NCBI GenBank assembly: GCA_034359265.1
Contig: CP136893.1
Location: 22,080,001-22,144,000, forward strand
Length of the DNA: 64,000 bases
From: Canna indica
Taxonomy: Eukaryota; Streptophyta; Magnoliopsida; Zingiberales; Cannaceae
Reading direction: 5' to 3'
Shown here: positions 10,611 through 21,341 of the stretch, one piece after another
Position numbering within the stretch: position 1 is the first letter of the stretch
How the letters are laid out: every line of letters starts with the position of its first letter
Program-made: the position numbers and the translations under genes
The notes under the pieces: model-generated
What the model was told of the DNA's origin: nothing
What the model saw: the letters and a program-made list of their open reading frames with translations, nothing else
Databases searched by the model: none

Positions 10611-10623
10611 TCTAGTAGTGCTA

Positions 10624-10772
10624 GGATCGGCGCCAGCCAAGTCCGAATCACGTTAACCCTCCATGTCTCTCTCATTTTTTCGTATTATTATTATTAGATT
10701 TGGTTTTTTATTTCTCTCATTGGGTTCGAATTTTATCGATCATGCAAAAAATTTCTCCAAATTTCCTAACTA
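10624..10772 (+). repeat. 3' LTR of copia element 1, second part
   Basis: The sequence resumes exactly where 3323 stopped and matches 757-902 of the left LTR up to the shared 'TTTCCTAAC' end. This proves the CACTA element inserted into a pre-existing LTR. The target duplication of the copia element cannot be tested because its left edge lies outside the window. Confidence 0.85.
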
Positions 10773-11075
10773 TCACTTTATTAACTTTTGGTAGCATATC
10801 CATGTTAATTCAGGTCAGCCATTTGTTAATTGATATGCCTGAATCTAAGGATCACTCTTGATGTTTATGTTGACCCTAGTTCCAATTATTTTTCTTAGAC
10901 TCTCTTTTGAGCATTGGATAAATTCATGCACACATTTAAAAGACAAGAAATATTTGTTGCTATTATTGAAGGATCATGGGTGATAGTCATTGTATTTGCA
11001 AAGCAAATTTTTGACCAAAGGTGCTTCTTTTTGTCCACTAAATGAAATTTCTCCTTGCATGGATTGAGAATTTAA
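10773..11075. other. No supported gene; AT-rich flank
   Basis: No coding frame, RNA or repeat could be supported here. It may belong to the LINE remnant that follows, but no protein similarity is visible by eye. Confidence 0.5.
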
Positions 11076-11640
11076 ATATTCTAATATCTTTTATGCCCAC
11101 TCCACCCATGTTTTTCCTTGACTATGTGACTTTTCCATCCCACAAGGTGGAAATCTTTTTTATTTTCATTATAACTCCATAGGTAATTTTTGTATATGTT
11201 TTGAAATTTGTTAATAATACTATCATTTATCCAGGAAGATGAGAGGGCGTGCATAGGTAGTGAGTTCATAACTGAGTTTAGTAAGTTATTCTACTTGCCT
11301 GAGATACCGCTTTCCCTACGCATCCTTCTACTTTGGCCATTGTATTGTGTAACATGATTTCTTGGTGGTTCTTATCTAGCTTTTGCAAACTAATGAAGGC
11401 CCCTAAGTATTTCATAGGGAAAGATCCAATTCCTTGAATCCAAATTCTTTACAAATTTCTTTCATAATGTTGGCTTGACAATGCTTAGGAAAATAAATTT
11501 TTGATTTAAGTTTGTTAATTTTTTGTTCAGTTAGGCTGTAGTAGAGGTTAAGGGCATGCTGCACATTTATGCAATTTTTCAAGTTACCTTTTATGACAAT
11601 CAAATTGTCATCTACAAAATGAAAGATGACTAAGCTTAAG
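11076..11640 (-). pseudogene. LINE-A remnant: reverse transcriptase fragment
   Basis: On the minus strand a broken frame shows the reverse-transcriptase catalytic box as FVDD (near 11600-11615), then the 'KYLGA' segment, then 'SSWINDSIINKFQNIYKNYLW' spread over about 11130-11240, which matches the same region of the better-preserved LINE at 54330-54500. Frames shift several times. Upstream sequence is missing because another LINE lies directly next to it at 11641, probably inserted into it. Confidence 0.75.
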
Positions 11641-13010
11641 CCCCCTTTTTTGACAAAAGAAATTTGTATTCCATTCAAGAGAAATGAAGAGAGTACAAGT
11701 AGAGGGAGAAGGGAGAGGGGAGGCAAAACTCCTTCCATAATCAAGAAAAGAAAGAAAAAGCCACAGAGGCTTCTACAACAATTTCCAAGGCGGGTCAAGA
11801 AATATTGTCAAAAAGTCTTATGTTGCGCTCGTGCCATACTAAGTCTCCATATCATGACTAAACAAAAATTCTCGTGCCATACTAGCCTAGAGGTGGAAGG
11901 GGTGTCCCAAGGTTTGAAGGCCAGAGAGAATTGACGTCGGTCTAATAATCGCAATAAATGATTTCAACCCTCAAAGAAAAAGGGGCAATCATAGAATAGG
12001 TGGGAATGAGACTCATTAGTATTGTTGCAAAGTAAGCAAACTGGATCAATTTGAAAGTTTCTTTCGATGAGTCTGTCTTTGGTGAGAAGCCGTTGTCTTT
12101 CCACTAACCAACTATGCATAGAGTAGATCGGTGGACAATTCTTTTGCTAGAGAAATGGAGCTTTAGGGTCATCAACCCCTCGGAAGGTCAACAGCCTATA
12201 AAAAGAATTCGTAGTGAAGGCCCCGTTTGCGCTCCATTTCTAGGAAATCCCATCATCTCCCGAAGCCTGAAGAAGAGGTGCCAGGTCCGCGTATAGGCTT
12301 TGAATAAGGAAGAAAGGAACCATATATCTAAAACATAGGTTCCACCCAGTTGCTGAGCCAGATTGGTCTCTTACTCGCATGTCAGCGATAAGGATATCCG
12401 GAACAGTGGCAGCCGAGAAGAGGATTAGATATTTATCACGAAGGCTGTATCCATTGAAACACGGAGTATACCAGAGGCGCATCCGTGAGCCGTCCCCCAC
12501 TAGAAAAGTCGACGATGGCCGCAGGATTTCAAGGAGACAGCTGATACCTCTCCAAATATGGGATAAGGAAGTACGAGCTCTAGCATTAAGTTTCAGAAGC
12601 TTAGGATACAGGAATAAGAGAATACCTCGCCAAGGCATACACCCATTTTGAAAGAGTTTCGATATCCATTTTCCCAGACGAGCCAAGTTATGGGAGGGCA
12701 GGTCCAGAATCCCCAGTCCTCCCCTAGCACGAACGCAGGACACAAGGTCCCAGCGAACCAAGCATTTGCCTTAAGAGCTGGCCTCATCTCGACCCGTCCA
12801 AAGGAAGGCCCTTCTTCTTCTGTCAATTTGCTTACAGACTCATTTAGGAGTTAGAAAGATGGACAAGAAATATGAGGCCTGACTAATAAAGACACTATTA
12901 ATTAGCGTCAAACGACCCGCCCTGGAGAGGAGGGGCCCCTGCCAAGATGCCAAGGCGGAATCAACCTTAGTTATCAGATGAGTCCAATCAGATTTGGTGA
13001 GGTGTCCCCC
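11641..13010 (-). pseudogene. LINE-B remnant: RT C-terminus and zf-RVT domain
   Basis: A 5'-truncated L1-type LINE on the minus strand. The open stretch 12240-12761 has the typical post-RT pattern (RARGGLGILDL, HIWRG, VGDGSRMRLW). Further on, 11960-12130 (minus) encodes a zinc-ribbon-like zf-RVT segment with CLLCN and a later HLFYDC pattern. The 3' end is A-rich (T-run at 11645-11652 on the plus strand), as expected for a LINE tail. Nucleotide composition is more GC-rich than neighbouring LINEs, suggesting a different family. RT catalytic domain and endonuclease are absent. Confidence 0.78.
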
Positions 13011-13625
13011 TTTTCTGATTTCATATCTTTAAATTTGATGTTCCTCCTTTCTGACTTCATATCTAGAATTTTGGAAAGCAACTCTTATATTATAATGAAT
13101 ATATATGGAGATACGGGTTTGCAAGGAGCCAAGGCTTGAATTAATTCACTAAAGATTTAGATAGAATATAAAAGAGTAATTAGAGACTATCTTAAACCTA
13201 GAATATTAATTTAAGTGTGTCGCCTCTCTCCATTTTCTTTGTGTTGCCACCCTCTTGTAGCCATCGGTCCCGTCTTGGTTTTGGGGTGTCTTTGGCCTCT
13301 CTTTCCCATTCAATTGCTTCGTGATAATACTTTGTTGGCCACCAATGACCAATAATATGTGTTTGTAACCCTAAGGATTAGTAGTATAGAAAATGGAACT
13401 CCCTTGATCCTCTTTGGCACCGTTGGCCTCCCATCCTCTTTTGCTTCCTCGTTAAGTTCTCTAGTGTCTCGAGGAGTCTCTAGTAAGGATCTTAAGAAAT
13501 GAAAGTTTTTCATCACGTGGATACCTTTAATATTTTTGTTTTAATATATAAAGTGTGGAGTTTTATAAAAAACTAAAATGGATAATCGAATATAATGTCA
13601 ATTAAAATGCTAGTTCTTTTTTAAA
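13011..13625. other. No supported gene
   Basis: AT-rich sequence with a repeated 'TTTCTGA(T/C)TTCATATCT' motif near 13012 and 13048. Short open frames on the minus strand show no recognisable domain. Confidence 0.5.
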
Positions 13626-14627
13626 GGGTTAATTACACCATATATTCTGAACTTTAGGGGTATTCTCAATTTTGACACGAACTTTCGGTTGTATCAATTT
13701 TATACCTCAATTTTTAATTTGTTTCAATAATATCCCATCGTCAAGTCATTGTGAATCTTATCGTTTCATTGCTGGCGTGGCTTTGCATACGTGTACCATA
13801 AAACATAAAATATATTTAAAAAATCTATCAACTGCCACGTCAACATGCCACGTCAGCAACATATTTAAACTTGAATTAATAATGTTAAAAAATACACATC
13901 AGCATTACACTATATATCCTGAACTTTAGGGGTATTCCCAATTTTGACACGAACTTTCGATTGTATCAATTTTATCTCCAATTTTTAATTTATTTCAATA
14001 TATCCCATCGTCAAGTTACCGTGAATCTTGCCATTTGATTATTGACGTGGCTTTGCATACGTGTACCAAAAACATAAAATATGAAGAAAAAAATCTATCC
14101 ATTGCCACGTCAGTGAATGCCATGTAAATATTTATATGCAGGTAGCATTCAGAAATGATGCATTATAACAGTATACTTGAGCAGGTAACATTTAGAAATG
14201 ATGTAGTGTTTGATGTTACTGATGCAATTTTTGATGTTTACTACACTTGGTATACTATATACTGATGTAGAAATACGCATCATATCAGTATACCAGGTTC
14301 AGTTAACAACATTATATATGAGGTTCTAGAAATAAATTGAATGATTTGATGCAGAAAATTAGGTAACTTAATAAGTTTATATCAAAACAATATTATTTCT
14401 ACATGGCATCCACTGTCGTGGCATTGGATAGATTTTTTTTCATATTTTATGTTTTCGAGTACACATGCAAAGCCACGTCAGCAATCAAATGACAAGATTC
14501 ACGGTGACTTGATGATGTGATATTATTAAAACGAATTAAAAATTGGGATATAAAATTGATACAACCGAAAGTTCAGGTCAAAATTGAGAATATCCCTAAA
14601 GTTAAGGATATATAGTGTAATTAACCC
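13626..14627. mobile_element. Non-coding element with about 230-bp inverted ends and a duplicated left end
   Basis: The left end starts GGGTTAATTACAC and the right end is its inverse, GTGTAATTAACCC. The inverted similarity extends over about 230 bp. A second, slightly diverged copy of the left end, in the same orientation, starts near 13900. The flanks are TTTTTTAAA on the left and ATTTTAAAA on the right, which may be a degraded 9-bp duplication. There is no coding capacity. Long inverted ends with a possible 9-bp duplication suggest a Mutator-type derivative, but the family is not certain. Confidence 0.75.
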
Positions 14628-14745
14628 ATTTTAAAATAATTATTCCTATATGTTGGACTAAAACTAAAAATAATAAATATGTAACTTAATATATTTCGAG
14701 GAGGGATACATGTGCAAATGAGCTTGTAGTATAATATTTTTTTTA

Positions 14746-14881
14746 GATTGTTGCTATATCCTCCTAAAAATCAGTCTAAAAATTCTCATAATCACTCACA
14801 ATGGCATGAGTTATAATTTTATCAATAATCATGAGCAATTTTTTATATGAGTATTAGGAGGATTTTTAGACATATGAGTTA
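14746..14881. mobile_element. Small inverted-repeat element, left part (split by hAT insertion)
   Basis: The stretch starts with TATATCCTCCTAA near 14754. Its inverse, TTAGGAGGATATA, is formed at the far side of the hAT element (26519-26531). A related inner pair is also present (TAAAAAT near 14765 and ATTTTTAGACAT at 14862-14875). Without the hAT element this would be a MITE of about 145 bp. The last eight bases, ATGAGTTA, are the hAT target duplication. Confidence 0.65.
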
Positions 14882-15234
14882 CTCAGCGGGCCGACTTGGC
14901 CCGGCCCGGCCCGCGAGCCCGCAAAAATTTGCAAACATTCATGACTGGCCTGCAATTCTGCAAATACCTTGGTGATTCTAAAAGCTCTGGTAGCACATGA
15001 GCACATGACGTCAAAACTCTAATATACTCAAGTACTTGTGCTACTTATAGAGAACCAGAAAAAATGCCTATTACAGAAGCAACTCCACAAGTAAAAAAAG
15101 ATTAACATATGATGAAAATGACCATTTTGCTTGCTAAAGGCCATTGTGTTTATTCCCTAAGTCCTGCAATATGATAATTAATAGGATTTTTGTACAAATG
15201 CAACTATCAGACATGGTAGTCATGCTTTCCTCAC

Positions 15235-15500
15235 ACTCACAACAATGAATTTAAGTATTTAACCAAACACAATAGAAACACAATGAAACCAATTAACCAA
15301 ACACAATGAATTTAATGTAAACACAATGAAATCAAACATCAATACTTAACATCAAACCAAATCACATAGTTTATATCAATACTTAAGTACTTAACATCAA
15401 ACAAAATGATTTGCATCAATACTTAACATCAAACTAAATCAAACCAAACATCAATATTTAACAAAATGATTTGCATGAGTCTAAAATCCAAACCAAAAAT
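15235..15500. repeat. Left subterminal repeats of the hAT element
   Basis: Short words are repeated several times in the same orientation: CATCAATACTTAACATCAAA and AACCAAACACAATG. They lie between the transposase 3' end and the left terminus. Similar subterminal direct repeats are common in hAT elements and can be transposase binding sites; that role here is inferred. Confidence 0.6.
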
Positions 15501-16789
15501 CAATCGCATGCAAAGTTCTACTAGTTTCAGAAATTAAAAAATTACAAAACAACATTAGATCCTTGCATGGACAAATTATTTGCTTCATTTGGATTTAAAA
15601 TATCTTCAGTGTATTCTTGAAACTCTGCAATGGCCTCCACAAGATCTGTAATAGAAGAAAAAAATTAGAAAAAAAACAAATTATTGATATATGAGTTATA
15701 ATTAAACTATAAAACATTGTAAATTTCCCTTGCTCTTCATAAATCCAATCTCTTAGACACAACAATGCTTTGGCATTTTCATTCTTAATCGTACTACGAA
15801 AGCGGTCAATGATGCGGCCGCTACAGCTGAATGCGGATTCTGAAGCAACAGTGGTGATAGGAATGCATAGAAAATCACGAGCTATGGAACCCAAGATCGG
15901 ATAACGATGGTGATGCTTCGCCCAATATGACAAAATATCTAACTTCTCGGTCCTTTTGATCCTCTTCTCATCCAAGTAGGCATCTAACTCCGACTTTTGC
16001 AATTCACCGTCCATCTCACCAGTTATGTCAAAATTCTACATAGAATGTAACACAAGAATAAAAGATTAGTTATACTAATAAATGATATATGAAGAATAAA
16101 AAAAAACTATATAAAAGATTTATCATACCCCATAGAATGTCTCGTCTTCAACTTCAGCTTGCAATTTCCTTTCACTTTCTTGAGACATAAAATTCATTTG
16201 AGAAGCCACGGAAGATGACCCCAAAGTGGAAGATGACCGCTGAACATACTCATCAATGAGACTGAATAACGTTCTACGAATGGCCTCAATATAAGGTTTT
16301 GCGTCACTTCCATAAATCTTTTTATATCCCCACTCCATAAATTCAAACTTGAACCATGGATCCAAAACAACTGCTATGGCCAATGTTTCATTAAAATTGG
16401 ACCAATACTTCTCAAATTTCCCCATCATCCTAGTGGCCATTCTCCTCATAGGCTCATCCTCACTTATACACTCTATTATCAAATTATGATAAATCTTAAC
16501 CACCAAGGGGAAGAACAAGTTTGAAGTTGGATACTTCGTTCCAGAAAATAAACAAGTTAGATTATAGTAAGTACCCAAAAATGTGCATAATTTGTCAACC
16601 TTGCTCCATTCACACATAGAAGGACAATTTGTATAACTCGAATCACTCATTGCCAAGTGTTCAAATGCAGTCTTGTAATAAAGAGCGCTCTTCAACATAA
16701 GAAAGGTAGAATTCCATCTCGTTGGAACATCTTGTCTCAAGCCTTGCTTACCATCTAAACATAAACTTTTAACACATTCAAGAAACTTC

Positions 16790-17269
16790 TGTAAGACAAA
16801 TCTTTAATCAAGTATTTCATGAATATAAGAATATCATAAATAAATTAGTAAGATAAGATCTTACTTGATGACGACATATCTGCAGCGGAATAAACTTCTG
16901 GATCTCCAAGGAAAGCCGGGTCTTCCTCCACAACACCGTCTCAAATGCTCTGCTTTTGATGGGGAAAGCAACTATGAGCTAGGATTTTTTCACACGGTGT
17001 ATAGAGAGGACCTAGCCTCTATTTATAACTGATTATATGGGCCCGTCCATCACGAGCTTCATTAATCAGGCCTACACTTGATTAATCACACCAATCATGG
17101 TTAAGTGTTTCAAGCTCGAATCACATGGATCAAGATCACATGAGCTAACAGACATCTCAATAATGGATCATAAGATTAAACCCGCTTTTATTAAATCAAA
17201 ACATTACAATTGATTGTAGCCCACATATGAAAAATGAAAATATAGAATATTTAAAAAATTATTCTAACA
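16790..17269 (-). repeat. 3' LTR of copia element 2
   Basis: Near-identical to 23882-24360. It contains a TATAAATA box on the minus strand (17020-17027). A purine-rich tract on the minus strand (AAGTGGGAGAA, plus coordinates about 17271-17281) adjoins the inner edge and is the likely plus-strand primer. Confidence 0.93.
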
Positions 17270-17285
17270 TTCTCCCACTTGGGCA

Positions 17286-17943
17286 AGATCAATTGTAAAA
17301 TTTTATTTTTTGAAAAAATTTAAAAAACGACACTCGGGTTTAATCACATATTTCAAAAAATGTGGCTACAAAATAAATAAATAAAATAAAAATGATCCAA
17401 GATGCAACACTTATTATGACTCATATCAACAACCAATGATATCGAATCATGGCAGCCATCATGACAATACTTGATATAAGACTTTCCATGGCCACGAATA
17501 CCACTGACATTGCTGACAATTGTCATTGGTGTGGAGTGTAGCATGAAAATAACACTCAAAATGATCCGATAAGAACAGTGTTATTTTTATTGTCAGTCCT
17601 CATACTTTCTCTTCTAGATATACCTTTCGGCAAGAGAAAGCGTATGGTTTTTAAAAAAACCATCAAGTCCCTAGACTCAAAATTGGCATCAATCAATGGG
17701 CAACATGATTCACATGACACCGAGCCTTTAAACAAAAAATATGATGTCTCTAGACTTAAATATGTTATCAATCAAGAGACATTCTGATTCAAATGATACA
17801 GAGTCTTAAATAATTATTGAACACATATATTAAATATGACAATATGATCTCAAAGGAAAAAGAGTTTATTATTGAACATGCGGTAGCATAAACCTAACAA
17901 TCATGTATCAAAGTGCTCAAAACAAAAGGAAAAATAACTCCCA
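17286..17943 (-). other. Non-coding stretch between pol and the 3' LTR of copia element 2
   Basis: No protein domain is seen. The imperfect direct repeat containing 'TCAAGTCCCTAGACTCAAA' / 'GATGTCTCTAGACTTAAA' at about 17662-17800 is the only structure noted. The region belongs to the element, since both LTRs lie outside it. Confidence 0.6.
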
Positions 17944-20900
17944 CTAACCAAACACATCAAAAGAACTCAAAATGCCCATATTTTCAACATGTCTTTTAAA
18001 GACTATGGGTCTGAGTCCCTTGGTTAAGGGATCAGCAAACATCAGATCTGTCTCTATGTGTTCAACTAAAATATCTCCTTTCTTTACAAGATCTCTAACA
18101 GTCAAATATTTCAACTCTAAATGTTTGGAGCCACTAGAGGTTTTATTGTTCTTCGTGAAGAACACAGCAGCACTGTTATCACAATAAATAGTAAGAGGCC
18201 TAGAAATAGAATCAACAAGACGAAGCCCAGAAATAAGATTCTTAAGCTAGACAGCTTGAGAAGCCGCAGCATAACAGGCAACAAATTCTGCTTGCATAGT
18301 GGAAGAAGCAACTAGAGTCTGTTTCTTACTTTTCCAAGAGATGGCTCCACCAGCTAACATGAAAATATATCCAGATGTAGATTTTCTGTCATCAAGGCAC
18401 CCAACGAGATCTGAGTCAGAATAGCCTACAATCTCTAAATTTTCCATTCTTTTATACACAAGCATGTGTTCTTTAGTCCTCTGCAGGTATCTCATAACTT
18501 TCTTAGCTGCTACCCAATGATCATAACCAGGATTTGATTGATATCTGCCCAAGACTCCAACAATAAAAGCAATGTTCGGTCTAGTACAAATCTGTGCATA
18601 CATCAGGCTCCCCAGTGCACTATCAAATGACTTGATGATCATAACCAGGATTTGATTGATATCTGCCCAAGACTCCAACAATAAAAGCAATGTTCGGTCT
18701 AGTACAAACCTGTGCATACATCAGGCTCCCCAGTGCACTATCAAATGACTTGTCATTCATTTGACCCTTCTCTAATGCATTTTTAGGACATTGATTTTTG
18801 CTAAATTTATCGCCTTTAATGACAAGTACATCACCAGGCTTGCAATCTAACATGTTGAATCTTTCCAAAATTCGATTAACATAAGCTTTTTAAGATAATC
18901 CAAGCAAACAACGAGATCTATCCCTATGGATTTCAATTCCCAGTACAAAAGAAGCTTCACCCAGATCCTTCATATCGAAAGATTTAGTCAACATGAGTTT
19001 AGTTTCATGAAGGAGCAAGATCAATTGAAGCCAGCAGAATGTCATCCACATATAATATGAGAAAAATTATTTTGCTCCCACTAACCTTGATATATATGCA
19101 ATGATCAACTTTATTTTTCTCAAAACCCATGAAAGACACAATCATATCAAATTTCAAATACCACTGTCTAGAAGCCTGTTTCAAACCATAAATTGACTTC
19201 TTCAATTTGCATACCAAATGCTCACTTTCAGTTTTTTGATAACCTTCAGGTTATTTCATATAAACCTCTTCATAGAGATCACCATTTAAAAATGTTGTTT
19301 TGACATCCATCTGATGTAACTTTAAATCAAAATGAGCTACAAGGGCCATAATAATTCTGAAAGAATCTTTAGAGGAAACAAGTGAGAAAGTTTCATTGTA
19401 GTCAATGCCCTCTTTCTGGGTAAAACCCTTTGCAACAAGTCGGGCTTTGAACATCTCAACATTACCTTTGGAGTCCTTCTTGGTTTTAAAAATCCACTTA
19501 CAGCCAATAGGTCTATAGTTTTCAGGTAATTCAACCAAATCCCAAACATCATTATCAGCCATAGAAAACATTTCCTCATTCATAGCACATATCCATTTAT
19601 CTGACTGTGCACAAGAAATGGCTTGATTATAGTCACTAGGATCAAGGACATCCCCAACATCATAATCATTTTCATTAAGATATACCAAATAATCATCAGG
19701 GATTGCAGATCGCCTTTCTCTAGTAGATCTTCTTACCGGCACAGGTAAAGCAGGTTCAGCTGGAAGCGGATCAACAATAGGATTAAGCGGATTAACAGCT
19801 AAAGGATCGTCCGAAGGAACAGGGGAATGAGAAATATTATCATCATGACTAGCAACAGAATCACCTGGAACAAGTGACCTAAGATCATTGATAAAAGGAA
19901 GAGGTACTGATACATTAGTGACAGGTTCAGAATGAAGAGAATCAGGCTCAGCTACATCAAGTTCTAAAAACTTCGCTGTCAAAGACTCCATAATTTTAGT
20001 GCATCTGCTTGGACAATAGAAATGGTAGCCTTTTGAATGATCTGAATATCCAATGAAAAAACAACGAATGGTTCTAGAATCAAGCTTTTTCTCAGAGGGA
20101 TTATAGATTCTCACTTCAGCAGGACATCCCCAGATCCGAAAATGATTTGAACTAGGTTTTCTACATATCCACAGTTCAAAAGGGGTTTTGGGAACAGATT
20201 TACTGGGACACGGTTAAGAATATAGAGAGAGGTTTTAATGGCTTCGCCCCACAGAAATTCTGGCAAATTCGACCTGCTCATCATGCTCCTCATCATATCC
20301 TTAAGAGTGCGGTTACGCCTTTCAGCTACACCATTTTGTTCAGGACTATCTGGCATGGTATATTGAGGAACAATTCCACATTCTTTCAAGTATGAAGCAA
20401 AAGGTCCTACATGTTGACCAACAACACCATGTCTACCATAATACTCTCCTCCACGATCAGATCTCACTATCTTGATGACTGTTCCCAACTATTTTTCAAC
20501 TTCAGTCTTAAACACTTTGAATTTATCAAGCGCTTCAGACTTTTCTTTAATCAAATAAATATAGTCATATCGAGAAAAGTCATCAATTAAAGTGATAAAG
20601 AATTTATGACCACAAATAGTAGGAGAGTAAGGTCCACTAATGTCTGTATGAATGATTTCCAATAGACTTGAACTTCTAGAAGCACTCTTTTTCTTGGTTT
20701 TGGTTAATTTATCCCTAATACAATCAACACAAGTCCCCATATCTCCAAAATCTAAGATAGGCAAAATATCAATTTTAACAAGTCTTTCAATCCTTTCTTT
20801 AAAGATGTGACCTAAACACTTATGTCATAAAAGAAAAGATTTATCTTTGATCCTTGATCTTTTAGCAATTTTGTTTTCAATGTTTAGAGATGTAGATGGA

Positions 20901-21341
20901 CAATCAGGAGCTAAGGACAACATATATAAACCATTAAACAAAGATCCACTTCCAATAAATTGAGAATTCAAAATAATATTCATATTGCAATTTCCAAAAC
21001 TAAAATGAAATCCAAGTTTATCTAAACAAGAAACAGAAATCAAATTTCTCCTAAATGTAGGTACATATAAGGTGTCCTTCAGAACAAGTTCAAATCCTGA
21101 CTCTAAAAACAATCTAACATCTCCTACAGACTCCACAGTCACTTCAAGATCATTTCCTACTCTCAGTTTGCTTTGCCTCAGACTTGGTTTCCTCAGGTTT
21201 GCAAAAACCTGCATAGAAATAGCAACATGGGTTGTGGACCCGCTATCAAACCACCAAAAATTAATAGGGACATCAACTAGATTAGACTCAAAACAAACAA
21301 GGGCTAAGGGGTTACCTCCAGCTTTTTTGTTTCTTTTCTAA
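17944..21341 (-). pseudogene. Copia element 2 pol: protease, integrase, reverse transcriptase, RNase H (broken)
   Basis: Domains in order on the minus strand: protease with WWFDSGSTTHV near 21240; GAG-pre-integrase block ending near 20820; integrase core with HTDISGPYSP near 20650, IVRSDRGGEY near 20460 and the SPEQNGVAERRNRT stretch near 20330; reverse transcriptase (20114-19000) with KARLVAKGFTQ and the catalytic YVDD near 19040; RNase H with the ALGSLMYAQ and SKKQTLVASST blocks and a C-terminus at 17944. In-frame stops are at 20825-20827, 20489-20491, 19251-19253, 18890-18892 and 18247-18249. Frameshifts are near 20170 and 19010. A 118-bp tandem duplication at 18518-18750 breaks RNase H. 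The order PR-IN-RT-RH is the copia order. Confidence 0.92.
18518..18750. repeat. 118-bp tandem duplication inside copia RNase H region
   Basis: The segment starting TGATCATAACCAGGATTTG at 18518 is repeated from 18636, with only one or two differences between copies. The period is 118 bp, not a multiple of three, so the duplication shifts the reading frame. Confidence 0.9.

Larger units (their letters stand above)
3324..10620 (+). mobile_element. Complete CACTA (En/Spm-type) DNA transposon, 7297 bp
   Basis: The element begins CACTACTAGAAA and ends with its inverse, TTTCTAGTAGTG, so there are 12-bp perfect terminal inverted repeats of the CACTA superfamily. It is flanked by the 3-bp direct repeat CTA (3321-3323 and 10621-10623), the target duplication size of this superfamily. 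The surrounding LTR reads continuously once the element is removed, and the undisrupted left LTR confirms the empty site. Inside are subterminal repeat arrays, a promoter-like start, a long leader, an open TNP2-type transposase gene and a spliced second gene. All expected parts of an autonomous element are present; activity is inferred, not shown. Confidence 0.95.
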
